7,491 nucleotides of DNA from Fibrobacterota bacterium (GTDB taxonomy: Bacteria; Fibrobacterota; Chitinivibrionia; Chitinivibrionales; JANQEN01). The number at the start of each line of letters is the position of its first letter. Positions within the stretch are counted from its first letter, which is position 1. Where the stretch lies: positions 1 through 7,491 of the forward strand of contig JAUXBV010000150.1 of the NCBI GenBank assembly GCA_030619215.1. The letters run 5' to 3'. Below, piece after piece: positions 1 through 4,984 of the stretch. The position numbers and the translations under genes are program-made. Under the pieces are notes generated by a model that searched no databases, was not told the DNA's origin, and saw nothing but the letters and a program-made list of their open reading frames with translations.

Positions 1-931
1 CCTTTTTCACGCCCTTTATCAGCTTATCCTCTTTCGCCTCATCAAACTCTTTTACTTTTTCAAAGGGTTTGTCCGGTTCAAATGGTTCTTCTCCCTCTAT
101 CTCGCGCATTAAAGCCTCTTGCCTCTTCCTGATAACAGCCTTAATAAGACTCCACAGAATAATAAGCACAATACCAATAGACACAAACACGATCACCATT
201 TTAATACTAAAGAAAGAGGCCTTCTCTTTTTCTTTAACAGGCTCAGGAAGGGGAGCTTTCACAACCGGTTTTTCCTTCTTCGCATTAATCTGTAAATCGG
301 AGTTACCTTTTATAGTAAGTGGTACTGCAGTTGAATCATAGGACATCTCCCATGAGTGAGAGAAGAGAGGCTCTCCTTTTATAAGAACTCTGAAAGGCAT
401 CCCTATCTTCTTTGCCACAGCGTCAAAACTGCGTTTCAAATCGATCCTTACAACAATAGCACCTCCGAAACGATCTCTACCGGATTTCGTGATGCGAATC
501 GGCTTGCACCAGAACAGTTGGTGGTCAGCTTTTCTGGTCCTGAGACTGCCGTAATACGGTTCAAGGCTCTTAATTTTCCCGAACCACTTTTGCCGCGAAA
601 GGTTTCTGTGAGGTTTACCAGGTTTTCCGTCACGATCGGCCTCATTGACAACCACTCCTTTTGAATTGGTCCAAATAAGGAATTCTATACCAGGGTAATC
701 ATTGAGCATTTTCTCCAAAGGCTCCTTTGCCTGACTGGCATCGTGCCGGGAAACCTCCTGGCCCAAACTGGAAAGAGCCGAATCAAGATCTGAGAAATAG
801 GTTTCAATGTCTGTAACTACCTTCCCGGAACCTGCAAAAACAATTGCAGCGGAAAACAGAGAAAGCAAAATCAATCGGTAGATACAATGAATCCAACTGG
901 CTATTCGTGAAAATGAATTTTTTTTATCCAT
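1..931 (-). CDS. Membrane-anchored Cache/PDC-type sensor protein (partial, C-terminus beyond left edge)
   Basis: An open frame runs from an ATG at 931-929 to the window edge (310 codons, no stop). The N-terminus is a signal peptide or signal anchor (basic start, hydrophobic stretch about 18-33, possible cleavage at VFA-GS). Residues about 40-205 resemble an extracytoplasmic Cache/PDC sensor fold: a helical start, the strand IWTNSKGVVVNE near 86-97, NLSRQKWF near 110-117, and the late strand FGGAIVVRIDL near 155-165. A Lys/Pro-rich linker (about 218-238) leads to a second hydrophobic helix (about 244-263), then a basic and highly charged cytoplasmic segment with no HAMP, kinase or methyl-accepting motif before the cut. 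Cache domains bind small ligands outside the cell, so this is probably a sensor, but its output domain is not visible. A weak ribosome site (AGAGAAG, 937-943) precedes the ATG. ORFs on the opposite strand here are shadows. Confidence 0.82.
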   Translation of the reverse strand, partial: MDKKNSFSRIASWIHCIYRLILLSLFSAAIVFAGSGKVVTDIETYFSDLDSALSSLGQEVSRHDASQAKEPLEKMLNDYPGIEFLIWTNSKGVVVNEADRDGKPGKPHRNLSRQKWFGKIKSLEPYYGSLRTRKADHQLFWCKPIRITKSGRDRFGGAIVVRIDLKRSFDAVAKKIGMPFRVLIKGEPLFSHSWEMSYDSTAVPLTIKGNSDLQINAKKEKPVVKAPLPEPVKEKEKASFFSIKMVIVFVSIGIVLIILWSLIKAVIRKRQEALMREIEGEEPFEPDKPFEKVKEFDEAKEDKLIKGVKK

Positions 932-965
932 AATAACTTCTCTTTTTTTATTGTTTGTAGGCTAA

Positions 966-1021
966 CCTAACTCTTACTGTTAGGGTGAAGCTCCACGCCC
1001 TTACGGACGAGGCATCTTCAC
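966..1021 (-). promoter_or_regulatory. Two abutting hairpins in the 5' leader of the Cache-sensor gene
   Basis: Read on the minus strand, GTGAAG (1021-1016) pairs with CTTCAC (990-985). Inside it CCTCGTCC pairs with GGGCGTGG around a GTAA (GNRA-type) tetraloop, with one T-T mismatch and one G-T wobble. A second hairpin follows with no gap: CCTAAC (984-979) and GTTAGG (971-966) around a 7-nt loop. The wobble pair becomes a C-A mismatch on the plus strand, so the fold suits RNA made in the direction of the sensor gene, whose ATG is 35 nt further on. It could be a cis-regulatory RNA. The GC-rich hairpin also resembles ends of IS200/IS605-type elements, so a decayed transposon end is the main alternative. 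I recognise no known riboswitch class. Confidence 0.5.
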
Positions 1022-1141
1022 TATAATTTTGATAGTATAAAGCGACTTCAATGAAGGATAAAAGACCTTTGATAATAAATATATAATTAGTACAAAACCG
1101 AATGAGTTTATTTCAAGGTAATACGCATTGGAATGGATTAA

Positions 1142-1178
1142 TAGATTTCAGATTTTAGAATGTAGATTTAAGATTTTA
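1142..1178. repeat. Direct repeat of a 16-mer with 21-bp period
   Basis: TAGATTTCAGATTTTA (1142-1157) recurs as TAGATTTAAGATTTTA (1163-1178), 15 of 16 bases identical, with GAATG between. Each copy itself contains two AGATTT units. A 21-bp period is two helical turns, so both copies face the same side of the DNA. It could be a protein-binding array or simple replication-slippage sequence. Confidence 0.75.
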
Positions 1179-1209
1179 AATAAAAAAACAAATTATTATA
1201 ACATCTTTT

Positions 1210-1305
1210 CTCTGTGTCTCTACCTAAAGGTATAAGAAACACTAAGAAATACCCTGACAGGGCACTGCGTAAATTTCAAAGTGTTTCTTTATGTGCCTCT
1301 GTGGC
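1210..1305. repeat. 25-bp intergenic repeat interrupted by a 71-bp insert
   Basis: The first 12 bases (CTCTGTGTCTCT, 1210-1221) and last 13 bases (GTGCCTCTGTGGC, 1293-1305) join to make a 25-mer that matches the copy at 2194-2218 in 24 of 25 positions. The 71 bp between (1222-1292) are absent from that copy. ACAGAG-rich intergenic sequences of this kind are, to my knowledge, scattered through many environmental bacterial genomes. Confidence 0.7.
1222..1292. repeat. 71-bp fold-back sequence inside the 25-bp repeat
   Basis: AAGAAACACT (1234-1243) pairs with AGTGTTTCTT (1280-1289). After an AA/AA internal loop, GAAAT (1246-1250) pairs with ATTTC (1273-1277). The loop holds a further small palindrome, CCCTG-A-CAGGG (1252-1262). 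The insert could be a tiny non-autonomous palindromic element or a structured RNA. It has no coding capacity. Confidence 0.6.
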
Positions 1306-1426
1306 TATTCAATTAACTGCGCATTTGTCAAAAACACGATAAATTTCTTGCCTCCTATTAACACATAATACTATTTAAGTTACTTAATATATAAAAAAAA
1401 GTTTCCTACATACAGGGAGGATCGGT

Positions 1427-2056
1427 ATGAAATCCATCATTGTCAACTGCATGGAAGGATTGTCCGCAAGCAGCAGGGAAGAGGAAGACACTGTTTCGAA
1501 CATCGTTAAACACCAGATTACAGAATTCCTGAAAACAAACAGCGATGCTGCGATCATGTTTAATGAAGTCTCCTCGAAAGGGGATCAATACGTTGACGAC
1601 TCCCTTAAATTCATTTTCAACAATACCCACTACGGCAAAGAAAATACCGGCCTGCTTCTTACCGGTAAAAGCATGGGCGGCGTTAAAACCTGGTGGATGC
1701 TGAAATCCCACTGGAAAAAGCTGAAAGAGTTTAATGCAATATTCCTCCTCACCATCGATCCCCATGGCGTTATTGCAGGCGACGGCAAAGCAGGTACATA
1801 CGGCAAAAACCATGAGCTCAGTTTTGATAAGCGTTGGAAAGGGCTGCCGAACCTGCAGGCAATAAACCTGTACCAGCACTACGACTGGCCCCACGGCGCT
1901 AAAATGGGAAAAATTGACAAAGTTAAGAACGCAAAAAATATAAAGTTTAAAAAAGGCTCCGATCACTTTAACATAATAGATGTTGATTCGGATAAAAGCA
2001 AGCCGACAAAAGAGGCAATTATCACCGGACTGAGTTTTTTATCAAATAAAATTTAG
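1427..2056 (+). CDS. Putative alpha/beta-hydrolase-fold protein, 209 aa
   Basis: The start is supported by GGGAGG at 1415-1420, six bases before the ATG. After a hydrophobic strand (TGLLLTG, about 74-80) comes GKSMGG at 80-85, which fits the G-x-S-x-G nucleophile elbow of serine hydrolases with Ser82 as nucleophile. A second hydrophobic strand ends in LLTIDPHG, placing Asp111 where a catalytic acid is often found. SDHFNII gives His180 as a plausible general base near the C-terminus. The order Ser-Asp-His and the spacing suit a small lipase/esterase-like fold. There is no signal peptide, so the protein is probably cytoplasmic, and it is lysine-rich. Substrate and family are not recognised. The long antisense ORF across this gene is a shadow: it has no comparable motif or ribosome site. 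Transcription converges with the secreted-protein gene downstream. Confidence 0.8.
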   Translation: MKSIIVNCMEGLSASSREEEDTVSNIVKHQITEFLKTNSDAAIMFNEVSSKGDQYVDDSLKFIFNNTHYGKENTGLLLTGKSMGGVKTWWMLKSHWKKLKEFNAIFLLTIDPHGVIAGDGKAGTYGKNHELSFDKRWKGLPNLQAINLYQHYDWPHGAKMGKIDKVKNAKNIKFKKGSDHFNIIDVDSDKSKPTKEAIITGLSFLSNKI

Positions 2057-2070
2057 AAAAAGAAAAGATG

Positions 2071-2218
2071 GCCACAGAGTCACAGAGGCACGGAGAATAT
2101 AATAGTTTATTTTTTTATTAAGAGTTTTACTGAAAGCCTCCATTAAAATCGTTTTGAGGTGCGGGTTCTATTTTATTAAACCCTAAATTCTTGCTCTGTG
2201 TCTCTGCGCCTCTGTGGC
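2071..2218. mobile_element. MITE-like unit: inverted 25-bp ends around a 98-bp core
   Basis: The left arm (2071-2095, starting GCCACAGAG) and the reverse complement of the right arm (2194-2218, ending CTCTGTGGC) agree at 21 of 25 positions. The AT-rich core has no ORF but contains a small hairpin at 2137-2159 (CCTC/GAGG outside AAAA-TCG-TTTT). The unit fills almost the entire gap between two convergent genes, so it could also serve as a bidirectional terminator. I see no target-site duplication, so transposition is not proven. Confidence 0.5.
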
Positions 2219-2234
2219 AGAATAAGTACTTGCC

Positions 2235-3674
2235 CTACCTAATCAGCATAAGCTTCCTGCTAAATACCTTTCCAGCTGAAAGCTTAAGAAGGTAGACTCC
2301 CGGACCTGCATGCCTGCCATTATTATCCCTACCGTCCCAGACAACAACATGCTGACCCGCTGTTTTTTCCGCGGATAAAGTCCTTACCAGTGTGCCGTCC
2401 ATGCTGAAAATTGCCATGGTAACGTCAGCAGTCTTTGGAAGCGTATAGATTATTTTTGTTGTATTGATAAACGGGTTGGGATGGATAGAAAGATTAAGGT
2501 TGTTAAAGTGTTTCGATACGGGAACTATAACAGGAGTTATCGTATCAATAACCAGGCTGTCGGTCATGCTGAATAAAGAAGGGGAAAGGTTTGAACTCAC
2601 CCGCCAAAAGTATGTATCTATGTCCAGGTCCACCAGAGGTGTATACGTTGTGTCACCAACCGGTGTGGAAATAACCGGAGATGTAAAGGCACTGTTCGTA
2701 TCAATATTAATAGTATAGGAAGTTGCCCCGGTAACCGGTTTCCATTTGAATGCAGGCCGCCTGTTATTAATAGTTGCCCCATTAAATGCGTAAAGGAGGG
2801 GCATTGTATCTGATAAAATAAGGAACGTATCGGGGAGCGAATAAATTGCACTTAAATCGGATTTTACTTTCCAGTAAATCGCACCAACCGGTAAGTCAAC
2901 GAGAGGTGTATAAACGGTATCCGCTAAAGGGGTAGATATCAGTACGCTTGAAAAATCTCCGTTATCATCGATCAAAATGTGATAGCTGGAAGCACCTGCC
3001 ACGCTGTACCATTGTAATGTCGGTTGCCTTTCCTGAGTGGGATCAGGCGAATAGGGGATTAACACCGGGGTATTGGGGTCTGTGATAACAAAGGAGCTGA
3101 TTTCCGAATAGACATTGGGAACAGCCGATACCCGCCAGTAGATTAAGGCAATGGGCAGATCAACCAGGGGAGTATAGGTCGTATCACTTACCGGTGTGGA
3201 TATCAAAGGATTGGTAAAGGTATTGGTCGTATCGATCTGAATCGTATAAGTAGTTGCCCCTGCGACAAGATACCAGAGAAAGGTTGGCTTCGCATTGGTT
3301 GTCGGGCTTTGAATCGGAATAAGTATGGGCCTGACACCTAAAGCAAAATCAGCTGTTTCATTTGGGGACGCAGCAGTTAACCTTACCTCCTGGTTGTCGG
3401 ATATAAAACCATCCATGGAAGCTGTAACCTCATACCTGACACCACTACCTCCCGATACCTCCAGACTGTCAAATCCGTAGCTCCCACCAGTATCGGTGAG
3501 CATGGAATCGATAGGTCCGCCGCCGGTTCTCACACAGGTAACCAGGGCACCCGGAATAAAGACACCGGATAAGGCATTGGTAACAGCTCCGGAAATAGAT
3601 CCTTCCTGAGCGTGTACAGAAAAGCAGAAAAGACATGCAACAAACAAAGCGCTGAAAATCCTTTTACAACTCAT
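2235..3674 (-). CDS. Secreted Ig/FN3-like repeat protein with type IX secretion (FlgD-like) C-terminal sorting domain
   Basis: The ATG at 3674-3672 follows a strong GGGAGGGA ribosome site. The 479-aa product starts with a signal peptide (cleavage likely after HA, residue 22). Residues about 24-113 form a carboxypeptidase-regulatory-like beta domain (SISGAVTNALSG opening). Three tandem units of about 88 aa follow (about 116-380). Each has a Trp-centred strand (W134, W222, W311), a GA-(T/S)-(T/S/A)-Y-x-I-x-ID strand and a block of the form STP-x2-DT-x-YTPLVDL. The C-terminus (about 394-479) contains IHPNPF, then a FlgD-Ig-like strand set, WDGRDNNGR and GPGVYLLKL, ending in KLMLIR, as in T9SS type A sorting domains. 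Known T9SS cargo is exported across the outer membrane and often surface-attached. No catalytic domain is present, so adhesion or a structural surface role is likely. Confidence 0.88.
   Translation of the reverse strand: MSCKRIFSALFVACLFCFSVHAQEGSISGAVTNALSGVFIPGALVTCVRTGGGPIDSMLTDTGGSYGFDSLEVSGGSGVRYEVTASMDGFISDNQEVRLTAASPNETADFALGVRPILIPIQSPTTNAKPTFLWYLVAGATTYTIQIDTTNTFTNPLISTPVSDTTYTPLVDLPIALIYWRVSAVPNVYSEISSFVITDPNTPVLIPYSPDPTQERQPTLQWYSVAGASSYHILIDDNGDFSSVLISTPLADTVYTPLVDLPVGAIYWKVKSDLSAIYSLPDTFLILSDTMPLLYAFNGATINNRRPAFKWKPVTGATSYTINIDTNSAFTSPVISTPVGDTTYTPLVDLDIDTYFWRVSSNLSPSLFSMTDSLVIDTITPVIVPVSKHFNNLNLSIHPNPFINTTKIIYTLPKTADVTMAIFSMDGTLVRTLSAEKTAGQHVVVWDGRDNNGRHAGPGVYLLKLSAGKVFSRKLMLIR
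2535..3329 (-). repeat. Three tandem repeats coding for about 88-aa beta-sandwich units
   Basis: The units correspond to protein residues about 116-203, 204-291 and 292-380. The best conserved part is the STP..DT.YTPLVDL block at residues 159-173, 247-261 and 336-350, spaced 88 and 89 residues apart. The DNA is also similar there (around 3150-3200, 2885-2935 and 2620-2670), which suggests fairly recent internal duplication. Confidence 0.8.
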
Positions 3675-3739
3675 AGTTCCCTCCCTCTTTTATGGTGATA
3701 GGGTAAAAAGGTAAACAACATTGTACAATTCGTAATTCG

Positions 3740-3843
3740 GTTACGGTTAGGAGGCCCGTTTCGTCTGAGGGTTACGTTTTTCGTCTTTTTTTACGTTACC
3801 GTTACCTATTAACGATACGGGCATCGTCACCGCTAAACGTTAC
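3740..3843 (-). promoter_or_regulatory. Cluster of five GTTAC pentamers upstream of the secreted-protein gene
   Basis: GTTAC occurs on the plus strand at 3740, 3771, 3795, 3801 and 3839, always in the same orientation (GTAAC on the coding strand of the leftward gene). Roughly 0.1 would be expected by chance in this length if bases were equal. The two central copies form a tandem 6-bp repeat (CGTTAC-CGTTAC). The sites may bind a regulator or be part of leader RNA structure. I cannot name a cognate factor. Confidence 0.45.
3754..3827 (-). promoter_or_regulatory. Leader RNA fold with possible pseudoknot or alternative pairing
   Basis: Read leftward, ACGAT (3827-3823) and ATCGT (3816-3812) close a hairpin whose 6-nt loop is GCCCGT. 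That loop is complementary to ACGGGC downstream (3759-3754). Alternatively, loop plus 3' arm pair over 11 positions (3822-3812 with 3764-3754, one mismatch), which would break the hairpin. The downstream arm ends about 80 nt before the ATG of the secreted-protein gene. No known riboswitch class is recognised, and no transcription start was located with confidence. Confidence 0.4.
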
Positions 3844-3860
3844 CATTTCAATTAACGTTT
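3835..3860. repeat. Perfect 8-bp inverted repeat, 10-bp spacer
   Basis: AAACGTTA (3835-3842) and TAACGTTT (3853-3860) are exact reverse complements. The half-site spacing of 18 bp is compatible with a dimeric regulator. AT-rich -10-like sequence for leftward transcription lies just upstream (3871-3878), so this could be an operator for the secreted-protein gene. Confidence 0.4.
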
Positions 3861-3955
3861 GTCTACTAGAATAATATACTCATTTTTTAATAAAAATTCC
3901 TATCTATTAATGATTTCCAGAGTAATATTGCAGCACATTTAAGACATTTATTATA

Positions 3956-3998
3956 CCACAAAAGTGGCAAGGTACCCTAAAGGGGTATTAAAATGCCA
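3956..3998. repeat. Compact hairpin cluster
   Basis: CCAC-AAAA-GTGG (3956-3967) overlaps a second fold in which TGGCA (3965-3969) pairs with TGCCA (3994-3998) around TACCC (3973-3977) and GGGTA (3983-3987). No T-tract follows on either strand, so it does not look like an ordinary terminator. It may be a remnant palindromic element. Confidence 0.35.
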
Positions 3999-4030
3999 TA
4001 ACAGTGGTGCATCATGTGAGAAGCGGTATA

Positions 4031-4064
4031 ATACATGCCCGATTTTCCTATAAGACGGGCGTAT
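4031..4064. repeat. Inverted repeat with 14-nt loop
   Basis: ATAC-(AT)-GCCCG (4031-4041) pairs with CGGGC-GTAT (4056-4064). It sits 14 bp before the -35 box of the rightward promoter, a position where an activator or repressor could bind. No T-run follows it. Confidence 0.35.
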
Positions 4065-4078
4065 ATTGGTTTATTCGA

Positions 4079-4106
4079 TTGACATTTATTATTCATTTGA
4101 TATACT
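4079..4106 (+). promoter_or_regulatory. Sigma70-type promoter for the two-helix membrane protein gene
   Basis: A perfect -35 TTGACA (4079-4084) is followed after 16 bp by TATACT (4101-4106). Transcription should start near 4113, giving a leader of about 150 nt before the ATG at 4263. The leader can form a hairpin at 4165-4193 (TGGCA/TGCCA with inner CTG/CAG). The promoter could also supply transcript for the TIR gene by read-through. Confidence 0.6.
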
Positions 4107-4262
4107 TAAAAGAGTATGCATAGGGGCCGCCTGGAAATGTAATTACTATATACTCAACCTGAACTGGCAACGCTGATGAATACAGTTATGCCAAAGGCGA
4201 CCGATACATGAGAATATTAGTATAAAATGTCCACTTAAATATTGCTATGAGGGAACAAGTAT

Positions 4263-4763
4263 ATGGAACGGCAAAAACCAAAATTTCTTTTATTTTGCAT
4301 AGTAATAGCGGTATTAGTAAACGTCTATGAATTCTATCTTATTCATCAGTTTCCAAATCTGCCAGGTTTTCGTGATTGGTTTTTACTCAACTATCCATAC
4401 GAATATTTTTTAAACATAGTAATAGTATCAATACCAGTCTTCTTACTAATATTCTGGTTACTATCATATAGTACCTCTAAATCCAGGTATTACCGTGCTA
4501 AACCACAAAAAGTTAATCATTTTGTCGTAAACAGGTACAAGTGGGAAGTGCGTATTTATAAGAGTGGAGAATTTTTTGTCGATGAAACCCCATTTTGTGC
4601 AAAACATAATTTGAGACTGATTAATAACGGAACTATGTATGAGTGCCCTAAAAAGGGTAAGAGTAAAGAGCATTGCCCATCCCGTTTCCTGCTAAGGGAC
4701 TATGAAGAAATTTATAAAAGAGCGTATAGTTATATAGAAAATCAGATTAAATTTCATAAATAA
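4263..4763 (+). CDS. Two-helix membrane protein with zinc-ribbon-like cytoplasmic domain
   Basis: GAGGG at 4249-4253, nine bases before the ATG, supports this start. The 166-aa protein has hydrophobic helices at about 8-27 and 48-69, separated by a short aromatic loop (about 28-47), then a soluble domain. Basic residues after helix 2 (KSRYYRAKPQK) suggest that this domain is cytoplasmic. The domain carries C-x2-H (C112, H115), then C128 and, ten residues on, C138 next to H137, which could form one zinc site like a ribbon with the pattern C-x2-H-x12-C-x9-C. I do not recognise a named family. It lies 221 bp upstream of the TIR gene in the same direction and may be a membrane partner or effector for it, but that rests only on proximity. 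Base composition is as AT-rich as the TIR gene. Confidence 0.78.
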   Translation: MERQKPKFLLFCIVIAVLVNVYEFYLIHQFPNLPGFRDWFLLNYPYEYFLNIVIVSIPVFLLIFWLLSYSTSKSRYYRAKPQKVNHFVVNRYKWEVRIYKSGEFFVDETPFCAKHNLRLINNGTMYECPKKGKSKEHCPSRFLLRDYEEIYKRAYSYIENQIKFHK

Positions 4764-4965
4764 GTCATAGTAACATTCTCAAAGGAAAAAATTGGCAATA
4801 GAAAAGATTAAACGAATATTTTAGACTTGGGCAAATTTAAACATACCTTTCTTATAAACCATAGTCCTGTTTTTAATTTTTCTTCTTTCTCCTGCAAAGT
4901 AAAGATGTATATTTCTGCAATTTGAAGACTGGATTTAGCCGCTATTCCATAACGATTACCTAGTT

Positions 4966-4974
4966 AGGGAGGAG
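4966..4974 (+). promoter_or_regulatory. Ribosome binding site fixing a TTG start for the TIR gene
   Basis: AGGGAGGAG lies ten bases before the TTG at 4985-4987. An in-frame TAG at 4961-4963 rules out an upstream start, and no ATG lies near. From TTG the protein begins directly with the first TIR strand (RIFISYRR), as is usual for this domain. Confidence 0.75.
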
Positions 4975-4984
4975 ATTAAGGATT

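Larger units (their letters stand above)
932..1426. other. 495-bp divergent intergenic region, repeat-rich
   Basis: This gap separates the leftward Cache gene from the rightward hydrolase-like gene. I see no coding frame worth calling. From left to right it holds the Cache-gene leader hairpins (966-1021), a possible leftward -10 box TATACT (complement of 1034-1039, without a good -35), a 21-bp-period direct repeat (1142-1178), and a split 25-bp repeat with a fold-back insert (1210-1305). AT-rich DNA then runs to the start of the next gene. No clear promoter for that gene could be assigned. Confidence 0.7.
3675..4262. other. 588-bp divergent intergenic region
   Basis: This gap lies between the leftward secreted-protein gene and the rightward membrane-protein gene. 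The left third is the structured, GTTAC-rich leader of the secreted-protein gene. The middle holds small hairpins (3956-3998, 4031-4064). The right third holds a good rightward promoter and a leader of about 150 nt. I found only very short ORFs without ribosome sites, so no gene is called. Confidence 0.7.

Noticed and set aside
69..664. Plus-strand ORFs at the left end, and a minus-strand ORF at 448-651 in another frame
   Set aside because: They lie inside the Cache-sensor frame, which is open for 310 codons with signal peptide, sensor domain and helix. The short ORFs lack such features.
966..1021. Firm call of an IS200/IS605 end or a known riboswitch
   Set aside because: Only the hairpin shape is suggestive. 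No transposase, TnpB or conserved riboswitch core is visible.
1406..1966. Long minus-strand ORF (186 aa) opposite the hydrolase-like gene
   Set aside because: It mirrors the plus-strand gene, which has a good ribosome site and a nucleophile-elbow motif. The antisense product shows no recognisable domain.
4027..4032. Perfect TATAAT as an extra promoter
   Set aside because: No acceptable -35 lies 16-18 bp upstream, and a much better promoter lies 52 bp downstream.
4034..4212. Tiny plus-strand ORFs (8-15 codons) in and just before the membrane-protein leader
   Set aside because: They have no ribosome sites; chance ORFs of this length are expected.
4764..4984. Promoter for the TIR gene in the 221-bp gap
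   Set aside because: TTGGCA at 4792 and TTGAAG at 4922 have no well-spaced -10 box, so none could be supported. Read-through from 4079 remains possible.
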